Of a stretch of DNA of 64,000 nt, positions 23,501 to 35,990 are shown piece by piece. The stretch covers positions 18,943,621 through 19,007,620 of the forward strand of contig CP099846.1 in assembly GCA_030062745.1 (NCBI GenBank), in the 5' to 3' direction. The DNA comes from Capitulum mitella (Eukaryota; Arthropoda; Thecostraca; Pollicipedomorpha; Pollicipedidae). The position numbers and the translations under genes are program-made. How positions within the stretch are numbered: position 1 is the stretch's first letter; every line of letters begins with the position of its first letter. Below the pieces are notes generated by a model. It was not told the DNA's origin, made no database searches, and saw only the letters and a program-made list of their open reading frames with translations.

Positions 23501-23540
23501 GCGTGGGCCCCTGAGGCGACATTAGCAAAAGTGTACAAAA
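20527..23540. other. Probable Piezo 3' UTR and start of the intergenic region
   Basis: The sequence directly after the stop is presumably 3' UTR; AATAAA at 21788-21793 is the only plus-strand poly(A) hexamer I found within 1.3 kb. About 21490-21950 is extremely CpG-rich and gives spurious long frames on both strands. About 22360-22840 is an old repeat rich in TGACCT words. Confidence 0.45.
22611..22677. promoter_or_regulatory. Two TGACCTTAGGTCA palindromes and one NBRE word
   Basis: TGACCTTAGGTCA occurs at 22611-22623 and 22645-22657. Each is an everted pair of nuclear-receptor half-sites with one-base spacing. TGACCTTT at 22670-22677 is the complement of AAAGGTCA, the NR4A monomer site. They lie in repeat-like DNA, so origin from a mobile element is likely; occupancy is not shown. 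Confidence 0.4.
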
Positions 23541-25905
23541 GTGCTGTGTGAGATCGAGGACATCCTGACTGATAAGTGCCAGAAACCTAAATGCCTTAGA
23601 GGGCGTTTAATGTGCAAGAACTATTTCAAAGTCGTGCTTGATGAGCGGCACAGAGAAACGTTAAATGATTGTTTCAAGGCACAAGGCAGTGATGTTGGCA
23701 GCGAGTCGCAAACCTCAAGCATGCCAGAATCAGAGGATACATCAGCTTTTGAATCAGATCCACCTAGCAACTCAAGCAAAGTTCTTGAGGCTCTTTGCAT
23801 CGCACCAGTGAAAAAGAATAAGTGATAGATTATTGTCTGATACCGAAAGGATCGGCCAGTTGTTGAATGTCCGTTTGTAACCAAATTTTCTTCTATGCCA
23901 AATGCATGCTTAAGTGTCCCTTTTCATCGGTTAACGACGTTCTGAAGAACATCCGAGATCATTGAATTGTATTATGCTCCGTGATCTTAGCTTGTTACGC
24001 GTTGCCCGCGTGGACAAGAATTTGTACTGAATTTCGATCAGAGACGATTTGAGGTTTGTATTGCTCTGATGACCGAAACTAAAGCTTGTATGTGCAGAGT
24101 AATTTTCCGCCATCAAGCAGACAGGTTCATATAGCCCGGAAGGTCGCCGGGTAGCCTGAAAGGATCAGATTTGGTACCGTTGGGTTTCTGAGGTGTAAAC
24201 TGTGCTAGTTGTTTTCGTTCTTTGGCCATAGTGTATTTAGCGGCCAAGCCGGCTGGGAGCCCCCCCCCCCCCCCTTCATTCCGCACGAGCGAAAGTGCTT
24301 CCGACCGAACACAGCGGAGGAGGGTGTGTCTAGCAGGCTTGAGGGTAATAGCAAAGCAGACGCGCTATTTTAATAGCAAAGGAGACGCGCTGTTTCTGGT
24401 ACGCCACCTGAGACCCACACAACGGGTGTTTGGATTGATAGGAGGCCAAAAAAGTTGTGTTGGTTTTTATGTCACCTCCATGATTTCTAACACATGCGCA
24501 GAAAAGGCAGCGGGGTGCCCAAAAGCTGGTAAAGATCCGGGGGGCAGCGAAACAAAAGTTAGAGTCTCCTTACAACACAACCTTTTCTAGTCCAGAGGTG
24601 ACACCGGAAAAATGAAGTTCTCTCAAGAGAAGAACCTTACACAATGAGTGAGACATTTCTTGTCAAGTTTGTGATGTAGCAACAATAGCCGTAGTTTTCT
24701 TCAGCACTATGAAAAGCGGCTTCATAAAATTTGGTATAGATCTCAGGCGTTGTTGTCGAAGTTCTTCGTTTTGCATCTTAAAATTTTCAATGGCTATCCT
24801 CAAGTTCCTGATTACATGATAACTCTGTGCTTATATAAATTTGACAAATGTGGTTGTGATATCATGGCTATGCATGGGCATTACTTATAAACAAAAGATG
24901 GTAACTGCAGTTTTATGCTTGTCTACAATGTTGGAATTTTGCGACGCCAAAAAATGACATGACAAGCACAATTTAACAACTGCGTTTTTTCAAGTTTAAA
25001 AAAACTGATGTCAGAACTGTAGGAAGCGTCCCAAAACACGTCCAGTTATTGGAGGAAGTTGTCCATCCTTACACTTTCTCCAGTCTCCGCGCGCGAAACC
25101 GTCAAGTTCTTCGGAGCCTCTATGTGCATGGTGAAGAAAAGCAGCAAACTCAAGCAAACGTACGACATCCTCCCTGCATCCCTCTCTGATAAGCAAAGGT
25201 AAAGAAATAAAAAAGAGAGGAAAAAGAGAAAAAAAGAGGAGGAAAAGCAGAAAGTAAGAGCATTCTATGAACAAGACGACTTCAGTCGCGTCTGTCCAGG
25301 TACGCGAGTCTATGTGCCATTTAGAAACAGTGAAGGCGTGATGGTAAAGAGTCAAAAACGTCTGATACTGGACAGCCTGCGAGAGATCTACTTGCTGTTC
25401 AAAGATGACTCCTCGAATCCCCGGGTCGGTTTTCCGACGTTTGCGAAACTGCATCCCAGAAACTGCGTGCTCGCTGGAAGCAGTGGAACTCGCTGTGCTT
25501 GCATATGCACCCGTCATCACAACCCCAAGCTCCAACTGACTGCGGTTGGGGAAAGGGGTCTGTCAAACAAAGATTTGATGCGGCGCGCTGTCTGTGACAA
25601 ACGCCAGAGCGTGCATGATGGGCGAGTGTGAGCGGCGTCCAGGAGAGCAAGGACTTCATGAGTATCTCGAGTCTCTAGAGAGTGTTCAGGCTGCATCTGA
25701 TGAGATCAGTTATCAGCAGTGTGTTTCAACGGATCGCTGCACCCTGGAAACAAAAGTAGAACTGCTGGACGAATACCTCACCTCACTGAGCCGCAGTATT
25801 GTCTCCCTGACTACCCATCATTATGTGGCTGATCATGAAGCTGCATATTTCATTAAACTTAAGGAATCAGTCTCTGAGCATGAGGCTGTGCTGGCTGGAG
25901 ACTAG
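23541..25905 (+). pseudogene. Broken copy of a repeated, probably transposon-related gene
   Basis: Two blocks resemble a protein family that I recall as present in many copies in invertebrate genomes. Block 1 (23541-23825) encodes a Cys/Lys-rich start (LCEIEDILTDKCQKPKCL), an acidic serine-rich linker and VLEALCIAPVKKNK. Block 2 (about 25070-25905) encodes a Lys/Glu helix, FYEQDDFSRVCPGTRVYVPF, then CVLAGSSGTRCACICTRHHN, and in another frame ECERRPG, TTHHYVADHEAAYF. Breaks: an in-frame stop near 25200, a shift between frames near 25590-25620, and a stop at 25903-25905 just where the family usually continues. The 1.2-kb gap between blocks is an intron or insertion. Family function is unknown to me. 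Confidence 0.5.
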
Positions 25906-26300
25906 CAGGGCATTAAAAAGACGGACAGGGCACTAAAGAATGCCACAAGTTTGTACCACTAGATGATAGCAACGTACAGGTCTACTGTATGCCCGAGGGC
26001 AAAGTAGGTCAGACGAAATGTGTGGTAAAGAAGTAAGCATTCTTTAAAGGGTGCAGGTACGCTCGAGTTAGCGTATTTGCTTGCATCGCGAGAGCATGGT
26101 GCACCTTGTATGTGCATAGTGCTTTGTTCGCCACTGGCCGCGCCGTCTTGTGTGTTTCGATGTTGTAAAGAAAACGGAACGTACCTAGTGTCCGTCGGTG
26201 GCGCACAGGCCCTCAAATGCTTGTCTGCGTAACTGCGTAAAGCAGTTAAACTTTTCGCTATGTGTGCGCGCCGGTACACTGTCTTCAGAAAGAAATATTC
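25906..26300. other. Spacer after the broken gene
   Basis: Nothing recognised. It ends at the TTAA of the next transposon. Confidence 0.5.
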
Positions 26301-26304
26301 TTAA

Positions 26305-27516
26305 CCTGCCCCCGACTGGGGGCAGTTGACCACCCTTCTGACGTTTTTCTAGGATCGCGAGAGAACGAACAAACACAGAGCTACGAAACTTTGTGAACCT
26401 TTTGCTTGATCATTTTTACACCTTGTGTCAAAGTTTTGACCTCAGGACAAGTCAGATGTCTGACCTAGGTTAGGTCAAACGGACCTATGTCCAAAAAAGT
26501 TTAGCGCCCTGTAACTTTTTCGCAAAACAAGATATCACAATAATACTTTCAGGGATTAGTAATCTTGATACATTATCTGTTATCTGGTATCTCAGATTTT
26601 TCGGGTATTCTCCGGGTCATTGACCTAAGGTCAAGCCATTTTTAACACATGTCGTTTTTTGAGAATTGGCGTAATTCTTCATAACATTTTCAGTGTGGAG
26701 TGAAGCAGACATCTAGTTACCGTCTTTGGACAAAGTATCAGTAACTTCCAGCCATTGACCCGATGTCAGGTCACGAATAACTGTTGTGAGACAAAATGTC
26801 CCACCGTCAAAATCGGCGATGAATTACTCAGAATGGGTAGAAAATGCAAGAACTGGCTTGCACAGACGTAAGTAATACCAAGAACCCCGAAAAAATGTAA
26901 AAAATTGCATATCCTCGATATAACCAGGCTCTCGCGAATAAATCTCCGCCAGTTATGTAGATTGGTAACTAATGAATTTTTCCAAAATTGAAGCATGAGA
27001 AACCATCGCAAAAACCACTAATATCAATAAAATTTACATGGATAGGGTTATATCGCAAAAAAGGAACTCTTAAGCAAGTTTCCGTTAATTTCTTACTGCG
27101 TACGGCTGCGGCGCCCGCCAACAGCCGTCGTGAACATTGCCGTGTCTTGAACTCAACGTTTCGGCGTATATATTGAACAAATCTTAAAAAATAGACGTGT
27201 ATCGGCATCTGCGGGCCTTTACTTGTGCCCTGGTGCCTTTACCTATGCGTTATTAGTCACAGCCCTTGAGATTCAGGCCGTTTGTAGGTCTCATGCAGTC
27301 GGCTATGAGAAAACATATATGGGACGTAAATTGCTTACATATTACCTGAAACTAAAATTGAGACCAGTTTCGAGCTCTGCTCGCCACAAGCTTTCCAACG
27401 GTGTGCTTATTTTTATCGTGCGACCAACCAACCAACGTTCGTGAGTTAGAGGGGGTGGCCAGCCGCCCCCCCCCCCAGTCGGGCGTGATCGTCGCCGACC
27501 GACGGTCGTGCGCGGG
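26305..27516. mobile_element. TTAA-flanked non-autonomous DNA element, family 2, copy 2
   Basis: The left flank is TTAA (26301-26304) and the right flank TTCA (27517-27520, one mismatch). The left end begins CCTGCCCCCGACTGGGGG. It matches copy 1 (8329-9579) throughout. It holds TGACCTAAGGTCA near 26620, an everted half-site pair lost by mutation in copy 1. No transposase frame. Confidence 0.7.
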
Positions 27517-27524
27517 TTCATAAG

Positions 27525-27526
<2 letters not shown>

Positions 27527-27569
<43 letters not shown>

Positions 27570-27570
27570 C
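27527..27570. repeat. TA/CATA microsatellite
   Basis: (AT)n runs from 27527 to about 27555 and then becomes ATAC-interrupted. It sits just outside the right end of the family 2 element. Confidence 0.9.
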
Positions 27571-27689
27571 ATGAGCATTCCACAGCAGATCGACCAGACC
27601 TTAGCAGCCTGATCTCTTGGATTTTGACAGAAATTGGTATCTACGGCAATCATAGGCGTCAGAAACACATAAAGAAATATTTATTCTCT

Positions 27690-28146
27690 CGCACCGATAG
27701 TTTCTAAGTTAAAGCCTCGGAAACTGTGGAGCTATTGGTTAGTGAGGATGCTTCAACACTGCATAAGACTGACAAAATACGTTGCGGTCGTGCCTCAAAA
27801 CACGCCTTCATCTGAATAAAAAATCTGCAAGGAATGCAAAATGAAGACATTTTTGGACATCTAATAATACTTCTGCTAATGGCCCCGTGACTTAACGTCA
27901 CGTGACTCAATGTCACTTAAGCTTGACCTCAAGGTAAACAAAACTAAAATTCTCCCAGAGAAAACTAAAAGTTCGGCAAACCTGCAAAATAGAACTATTG
28001 GAGTTTCCCTTCATGTATCCTTTGATATTCAGCTCAACGCTAACATACACTGTAGTTTACCAAATAGTAAACAAAGGAAGCGCCAGGCAGGAAACGCTCG
28101 GGAAACGTAGCTGCGCCATCGAAAAATTATTTTGCGCGTCAGAGGT
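27690..28146 (+). repeat. Dispersed repeat R, copy 2, cut by a transposon
   Basis: It matches 7280-7745 in the same orientation. Similarity ends at 'cagaggt', exactly at the TTAA of the family 1 element, and weakly resumes at 29358-29440 with words resembling 7755-7830. This marks the element as a later insertion into the repeat. Confidence 0.5.
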
Positions 28147-28150
28147 TTAA

Positions 28151-29353
28151 CCCTATTCCCGGAGGGCTAGACGGTATGGCCGATTCCCGGCAGGGGGGGC
28201 GGATTCGGCCCCCCTGAGATCTTGAGAACTGCACTTCCAATTTCATCGCAAGAAACGGCAATCGATTGGCCATGACGTGAACTACACTTTGAAAGAAAGA
28301 AGCTTCCAAAATTTTGAAAGGGGTGGATACAGGGGGCCAAAAATACCAAAATGGGGGTACTTTTGGACTTCTTAAAACTTCGTCGTTTATGGACCGATTT
28401 CGATGAAATTGGCATGAATCAAGACATTATAAATGGAATATTTAAAATTGGTGCACATCTTTAGAATTTTGAGAGAATTCATAGTCGTTCACAGAGTTTC
28501 AAATATAGGAGGATTAGTTTTTTGACAAGTAAATGAACAAAAAAGGCAAAAAACACTTTTTTGACTTCTGCTAGTCATGCTAACGAAATACAAATCGTAT
28601 TCCAATGTTTGTATAATGTTAGCATAGGCGGTGCCAGGGACATGAAAAAAGGGAAACTGTCGTAGTCACATGCTCCTCAGATCAACTTGTAACCTTTGAC
28701 CTTAAATGACCTCCAGTGACCTTGGAGTTACTTGGAATGACCTCGTGCGCATTTAATATTATCTGTAAACGTTTTCAATTATTTGAGTTCACTTTATATC
28801 AAAAATTCAGTTTTACGGCTATTGTGATATAGGGTAAGCGCACTGACATTTTAGGTCATAGCTCCCTGACCCTACCTGATATCAAGCTAAAACTTGATAC
28901 AGTAGTAGAGGGCACCCTGGTACGTCACATTATTTCGCGTTTGGTATTTCAGGAAATAATGCGGTAATTATTACTAAAAAAAAACAAATTTTGACTTTTG
29001 ACCTTGACCTGACCTTGTAAAGTGACCTCAGATGAACAAAATTGTATTTGCATATTGCCCAACTATTTAGCTATATATCCATACAAAATTTTAAGTTCTA
29101 TCTCAAAAACGATGTTTTTGACAGTTATTTTTCTTTTACGCTCAACATGGCTAAGAATGCGTGAGTTGCCTCGTAAAAACGTTGCCTGGCTCCGCCCCTG
29201 AGCAAAATGGAATTACGAAATTTTTTCACAGTTTGTAGAAAGAAGAGCTAGGAAAAGGCACCAAGTTTCGTGAAGCTGCACCAAAAACTCTGGAATTATC
29301 AAGCAGAAAACCCGAGGAGGGTGGATTCGCCCCCCCCCCCGCGGGAAATAGGG
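28151..29353. mobile_element. TTAA-flanked non-autonomous DNA element, family 1, copy 2
   Basis: The left flank is TTAA (28147-28150) and the right flank TTAG (29354-29357, one mismatch). Ends are CCCTATTCCCGG and CGGGAAATAGGG, inverted. Length is 1203 bp against 1199 for copy 1. The half-site cluster is partly kept ('TTTGACCTTAAATGACCTCC' near 28696 and a TGACCTGACCT pair near 29005). Small indels and substitutions throughout show the copies diverged after insertion. Confidence 0.85.
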
Positions 29354-29440
29354 TTAGGGGTCGGAAGTCAATAAAAAATAGTCATTTTCACAATAGCGAA
29401 GTTACAGTTTCGATGCGATATGACTCCTGGGTCATTCCAG

Positions 29441-30614
29441 GACAGATCCACGAGTGCCCAACGCTTATCGCTTAGATTTTAATGAAAATTGTTCACATGG
29501 GTAATCTGTGCAGCAAGCACGAATGACAGAATATTTCATCTCTCAGATCAACGGCTCGGAAGTTATGGTTTCGAAATTTTAGACCTGTTGATTGGTATAG
29601 GTATCCTTGGCAATCAGTAAAACTGACAAGATTGGCACATTTCTTGGTTGACCACACGTAACCTTGCAAATATCATTCCTCGTTCTTCAGAAGGGGCAGT
29701 CGAGACATTTACACCAGGGCGGCAGCAAGATCAGTGGCAGCAGCCGTAACGTTCTTTTTTTTTTTGTTTGTTCGTTTGCTTTTCTGTGTGTGTTTGTATT
29801 CTGCATGATTCTTTATTTCGGTGTGCTCATTACAGCTAAGATTCTTGACACCAGCTTGGCCAAGGGGTACGGTGCCCCCTTGCTCACGGAAATAAGGGGG
29901 CGCCCCAGTGCTCCACAGGTACCGCCACCACTGCTGCTCATCGTAACACACCCTATTGCTAACACGCTTCTAATCTACAAAAGCCCAATATACGCCGCTG
30001 TGTAAGAAAAAAGGAAGAACACTGACCAGACGGCGAACGATCCCCTGGTATCAAAAGACACAGCCGTGAGCGTGAACTGCTGATTCTTGTTAGAAAAATA
30101 ACCGGTGTTTGCCGATGGAAGAGGCATTACGGAAGAAATGGTGTCGAGGTATAGCCTCGGTTGTGATGAATGCCGCGACTCGGAGCAAGACCCGGACAGG
30201 AGGCCATCAACATCGTCGGATGTGTCTCACAAAGTCCCCGCGAAACTCCTGAAAAATAGGATTCAAAGACGACGTTATATCAAACAGATGCCATCGTGAC
30301 AGTGTGACGAGCATCCGTGGGCTCACAGCGTCTTGTGCGCTGTGGTCGTTTCTTCCAGTATCACGCCCGACGCCACCGTGAGCCATTAGAAGCGGACCGT
30401 TCCCTTGTGCCATATGTCCGCGGCTGCCATATGGCCACCTGGGCGCCGTGGCTCCTTCGTCAGTCGGCTTTGTCACCGGGGTCGCGGGTGCCTCTGGAGG
30501 CTTCTGGTAGCTTGCAGAGCCAACCGCAGCCGTCGCGGTGTCATTGGTCGACGAGATGCACCGAGCCAGCAATGCACCTCGGCCGTGGCACAAGGGCAGT
30601 CCGCTGTCGGGGTT
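29441..30614. other. Spacer, no gene recognised
   Basis: About 29440-29640 has the repeat style seen around 13.4 kb ('ctgggtcattcca'). The rest shows no domain or repeat I can support. Confidence 0.4.
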
Positions 30615-30616
30615 CT

Positions 30617-30815
30617 CCCCGTTAGCTCAGCGGAAGGAAACTCTGAAACATAATCTGATAATGGACTGATAATCGTTAAGTCGTGAGCTCGGGTTTCGAC
30701 GACGCCATCTCTCGATCAGTGGCAGGCGTGATGTGGATTAGATACCGGACGCCAGAGCCCAAGCGGCTGAGCGCCCTAACCCAAACCAACCAACCAACCG
30801 ACCAACAAACTGTTC
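30617..30815 (+). mobile_element. Probable tRNA-derived SINE
   Basis: The left end has a tRNA box-A-like TTAGCTCAGCGG and, about 60 bases on, a box-B-like GGGTTTCGACGAC; together they resemble an RNA polymerase III promoter. The right end is 'gcggctgagcgccctaaccc' followed by a CCAA repeat tail. A second copy of this tail, in reverse, lies at 57887-57952. Box spacing is longer than in a real tRNA and no cloverleaf is evident. Confidence 0.4.
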
Positions 30816-32079
30816 CCGGGGCTTGAAAGGTGAGGTGCTGCCTCCCGCCGTTCTCTCTACCCCTTCACTGTCCGATGTAAATGGACATTCTCTCTCTTCT
30901 CCCATTCGGTGCTCTTCTCCGCGGTCTGGGGTGCGGGCGGCTCCTTTCGTGAATTGTTCTGTACCGCATCTCAGTACGTCTCGTCTCACCTCAGCGTCTG
31001 AATGTTTGTGGACATGCTTTGATGTGTCTCTGACTCATTACTCTAGCGAATAGAGGCAACTTTCGGTGCAACGTTTTCTTTACAGGACTAAGCGAAGAAA
31101 ACGGACAGAAACGGACAGGCCCGTGAGGAAGGCGTCTTTCATTTAGGATTATCTGCAAAGGATAGATTTTTTGGAAATTTTCCATTCAACGCGCAGATGA
31201 AGACCAAGGGGCTCATTAGAGTTCTGTGCAATGCAAACCGGGCCACTTTGTGATGCATCGGCGGACAGCAGGACATTTCGTCATCATTTTGCTACTGTGT
31301 TAGGTCCATGGTACCAAATGTCGTGCAAATCTGGTGCATGCATTTCTCAAGCGTCTGGTTGCAGAGCCCATCCCAAACCTAACAACGTGCAGTGTTTATT
31401 TAGACGGTTGCGTGGCCCAGTTTGAAGTCAAGATTACGTGTATGATGTGTCATCACATCGAAGACTGATATCTCTTATAAATGACCTTTTTTGCAATTCC
31501 GCTCGACAAAAGCGCTTGTGATGAGACAGACTGGACTGGGAAAGAACCATAGACAAGCAAAGTCTCATGCGACAGCACCTGAACTAGATCTCTTTGCCTC
31601 AGGCCATGTCCACGGGAATACTTGGCGACAAAGTGACGTCTAGCATCTGATTCGTTTGTGGGAACTAATTATTATTATTATTGTTATTAATTTTGGGGAA
31701 AAATAAGCGGCAGGCGTCGTTCCCACGCTTTGCAGTGACGATCGCGATAAAGCAAAGCCGACCGTGTGTGTGTATCGGTGGAGTCATCGACCGCGCAGTG
31801 CACGAAGTGAACGAATGCATGAGGGGCGTGGCATCCGTATGTCAAAACAGGGACGGATCCAATATTTTTTCCTAGGATATGAAAGCGTCTTGATTTATTC
31901 GGGTTCGGGGAAAATATTTGATCTAATTATGAGTTTTGTTCCATTTAAAGTAACCGAAAAATTTAAGTGCGCCACCTCATGTCAGAAAATTTTGCGTTTT
32001 GTCCCCCTACAAAGTGGCCGAAATATGACAACAGCGGTGGGATTTTAGACGATTGTGTCCCTTCCTCTATTCGCAATGT
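30816..32079. other. Spacer, no gene recognised
   Basis: No domain, element end or promoter supported. Confidence 0.4.
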
Positions 32080-32815
32080 GTCTGTGTCTGGTCCTGGAGC
32101 CCCTCTGCCCCCTCGTAATCCCTGGAGACTTTTGCTGGCTTAAGTCAGGTTCCCTCTTGCATTTACAGAGGAACTTTTGGTGGTCTAGGGCTGTCTGCCA
32201 TATCAGGGCCCTCTAGTGGTCTCAGGTTCCTTTCACAGTTTCACGTGTCCCTTGGAGCGTCTAAGGCAGCGCCTTTGGTAGTTTCAGGGGCACCTCGGGC
32301 AGCATGATGGAGCCACGTGGCAGTTTCAGGAACACCTAAGCCATCTCGGGTTCCTTCCTCTCGTTCCTGTTTTTTTGCCTTTTAACGAGCCCCTCCGGCA
32401 GTAACAAGGGCCGTTTACAAGTATCTCTCTGCCGTGACAGAGGGTCGTCTGGTGGTGCTCTAGGTCGTTTGGCCGTTTCAAAAGACGTCTCACGGTTTAG
32501 CAGTTTCAGAAGCCCCTCCGGTCATCTCAGGGTCCCTACCTAGCAGGCCCAGTGGATCCCCTGTTGTCCTAAGTGCCCGCTTGTCGTCTTTGGAGGACAT
32601 TTTTGCCATCTCAGGGACTCTCTGGCAGGTATAAATTTTTTTGGCGCTTTCAGGGCCCCTGTGTAGTGTTACAAACCTTCTGAACGTCTCCGATAGTCTC
32701 CATGGCTGTCTGACAGTCTCAGGGCCTCTTTAGTCAAATCAAGAATCTTTGTTGGCACTTCAGGGGCCTCGCTGACAGTCTCAGGGGGACCTTTTCCGTG
32801 CCAGGAATCCATTCA
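32080..32815 (+). repeat. Degenerate minisatellite built on 'GCAGTTTCAGGG(C)CCCT'
   Basis: Variants of CAG(T)TTCAGGG or CATCTCAGGG followed by CCCCTC recur every 30-40 bases across about 730 bp. The units are heavily diverged. It ends in a C homopolymer run at about 32827-32845. Confidence 0.65.
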
Positions 32816-32845
32816 GCCTGTTCAGCCCCGCCCCCCCCCCCCTCC

Positions 32846-35345
32846 CTTTAATGTTCGCAAACCTCCAGCCACGCCCAAATTATTCCACCCACAAAAATCA
32901 AGGATCATTCCAAACAAAGCTCTTGTCTAGACCAAGCGCTGGGTGGGACTCAAATTCAGCTCCATGTCTCGTGGTGATCTGCAGCCCGGGCTAATCTCGG
33001 ATACCGAGAAACTTTAAACGTTTTAAGTCTCGATCCCTACTTTTGCTCTTCGTCGAAACCCGTCCTTTGTCGGATTCCATTGGTGGTATATTTGATTACT
33101 TTTTCTTATTAATGTGTTTTTGGAAAACAACAGAAGAACAACTATAGATTACAAAGATTACGAAGATCACAGAAAGCATACACAACGCATAAAACGGAAA
33201 CCTTAGTTTTAGCATGGGAAAGGTCAGAATAAAAGAATCAAAGTTGGTGATGACAGAGTTAGTACGGTCAGGATTTAAGGTCTGATGGGTTTGGCGGTGC
33301 GAACGCAATACAAATACAGTTACAATTACAAATACAGTTAAAATGGCGTCGTTTGCTGATCGGTCGCCACCGGGACATAAAAACCTAGGGCTAGGTTCAG
33401 GACCAGCTCCGGGTCCCTGTAGTGGGCAGCGGCGGCGTCCGCGGCCGATCACTGGCGGCCTCGGTCAGGCCGCGGGCCGCCGGCCGGCGGGCTGTCGGGG
33501 CCGCCCGCAGCAGGAGGCCGCCCTGGAGCGGCAGCAGATGGGCGCGGCAGCCGGCGGCACGGTGAGGCTGAAGCCATGCGCCAGCCGCCGCAGTTGGCCG
33601 AAAGGCCGGACGACGGCAACGCAGCGGCGGGCAGAGCCGTCCTGATGAAAACAGTGACCTCTGCGATCATTATCGCAAGACTTCTGACCTAACTGGAGTT
33701 AGCGTTTGGCCTTGACCTCCACTTAACGTGTCTCACACCGTTCATCACCCTGAGCACGAAATTTGATATTGGTTGCAACCCATCCACGTGAAAACTGGAT
33801 GCCGGGCATTATTCACGCAATGAAAACGTTCGTACACTGACGACTCCGTCCAAAGATTGGCGTTGGCAAAAGCTTTCTTTCGAGTGGTGTTTGATATTAT
33901 TTATATATGCGAGTTTTCCGTTGGCTACCGCTTCTTTTTCCCACGGCCACCGGGGTATGTTTTTCTCAACCGCATTTGAAAAGCGAAAACAAAGACCAAA
34001 ACAGAAACCACAAACATAATCCAACAAAAACATGTGTGCACGCATGCACGCACGAAAAAGCGCCGACAAAAAAACGAGAAAGTCATTACAAAAACTTAAG
34101 TATAGAAGGTGGCCATAGTAGAACAGAAAAGCAAATCAACCGTACGGACTCACATACCGCCATATGCCTAGCTAAGTGGCCATAAAAACCGGGAACGTTT
34201 TCTGGATTCCATTCTCAATGGATTGCCAGGCACGTCATTGCCCAGAAGCATCTCGACGTCCATACATCCCGTTTAACTACAGGCACCCGCGATCCCAAAC
34301 ATGGTGACACGCACTAGTGGCGAAACAAAATTATCGTCGTATACGTCAAATCATGGCTTCTAATATAGTGATTCATCACTCATGGTGTCACATTCACCAC
34401 CTTTTCGACGCACAATGCGCGATGGACAGCCACACCCTGCCTGACAGTGCTACGCCAGGCGGCGCCGTGGAACGACCGCCCACAGAACCAACGGTTCCGG
34501 GCGCGGCCGGCGCCCTGGTCCACAGCCCGAGCTTTGACAGCGGCAGCCCTCTGCGCTGACGTGCCGGCGGCTGTCTGCATCCCGCCGGGCGTGGCACAGG
34601 CCGCTGTTTTAAAACTCGCGTACCAGGTCGGCGAGGCCCAGTTAGTGCGGCAGGCGGAGTTTCGGGGTACGCGGACACACTGCGACAGGTGTGTGTGTCG
34701 CAGTGTTGCGCAGTCGGCGGAGTTGATCGAGGGTCCTCCCTGTAGTGATGTGTAGTGATGTCCTCCCTGTGGTGACGGGCTCAGTGAGACCCAGGCAGAG
34801 GAGGGCAACACGCTCTTGAAGTACCTGCTCTAAACACGGCTGACAAAGGACGCCGACGGCATCACTTAGAGTTTGCATCGTAAGGTAGAGCTGCCACTTT
34901 TTGGAAGTTTGAAAAGCCCACCCCAGAAACTAGAGCTGAAAGCCCACATCTGCCATGCACAAGTTTTCCAACTAGAAATGCCCGCGCTGGCCCGCAGCCC
35001 AAAGTTTTTTTTTGAATCCCAAGGGAAGGTCTAGACATAATTAATCTTTCCTTTTCTTTACTTTACGGGTTACTTTCAAAGTTCCAGAACACTTTGCAGC
35101 GTCACTGATAAAGGTCTATAGACCTGTTGTATGAAATCCGTGCTTACTCAATACCCAATACACTACAATTAATGCGCAGAAAACTTATGCACTCCTCCAC
35201 TTGTGAAACACTCATGCATATATGACTATGAAGAGTGAGGTAGGTGGACCAGGAAGAAGCTGATTACGTATGTGTAATCATACCTCAGTCCAAAGAACAT
35301 CTTAAAATAAAAAGTAAGTAGTCATGTTTGTAACCATCGCTTTTC
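32846..35345. other. Spacer with two CpG-rich patches
   Basis: CpG-rich patches lie at about 33410-33650 and 34440-34640. Frames within them (for example 33343-33645) are low-complexity and lack splice support. No gene recognised. Confidence 0.4.
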
Positions 35346-35705
35346 AAGCAGAAATCCGTCAGACTTTAATTCGAAGGACAATAGTTCTTCGGGAAATAGT
35401 TCGCAAGAACAAAAGTTCGTCTGGGGCGAAGGTTCATCACGCGAAAGTTCGTATGGACAAAGTCTGTCCAGGACAAACGTTCGTCTAGGGCAAAAGTTCG
35501 CCTGGCTAAAGTTCGTATGGAACAAAAATTCGTCTTGGACAAAAGTTCGTCCAACAAAAGTTTGTATAGGACATACGTTCCGTCTAGAACAAAAGTTCTT
35601 CAAGGAGAAAAATTCGCCTCGCAGGAATTAGTCTAAGGGCAAAAGTTTGCCTGGGAAAAAAGTTCGCCTAAGGCAAAAATTCGTCCAGGAAAAAAGCCTT
35701 TCCGT
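35346..35705 (+). repeat. Degenerate 15-18-bp repeat (AAAGTTCGTCTGGAC), block 1
   Basis: About 20 variants of AAAAGTTCGTC plus GGGC or GGAC follow each other at 15-18-bp spacing. On the opposite strand they give pentapeptide-like frames (TNFC..RTF), a by-product of near-15-bp periodicity rather than evidence of a protein. Confidence 0.85.
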
Positions 35706-35990
35706 CTCATATGGCTCTCGCACGAAAGTCCTTGAGGATAACGTATGTGTAGTCATGAAAAATTGCCAGCTGCCAGACGACAGTGGAATCATGCTGGTGA
35801 ATGAGGCTCTGATTCCCCACGGCCGTATCCGGAACTGGTCCCATTCCAACCCGTGCATATTCAACTTTAGACACTGTGCAATGCGCACAAGTTGCCTTTG
35901 TGAGCGCAACTTGGACAGCATAGTAATACTGTCCACCAGATCAGCTCTTGCGCACCGTATTGACCTTTCCGATTCACCGGCGAATGGGTA
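35706..35990. other. Unique island between the two repeat blocks
   Basis: About 285 bp with no GTTCG repeats, open on the plus strand from 35647 to 35991 and with balanced composition. I recognise no domain. Either the array was interrupted by an insertion or the island is part of a higher-order unit. Confidence 0.5.

Noticed and set aside
33343-33645. 100-codon plus-strand frame with RPQQEAALERQQMGAAAGG
   Set aside because: CpG-rich patch, no splice support and no recognised domain.
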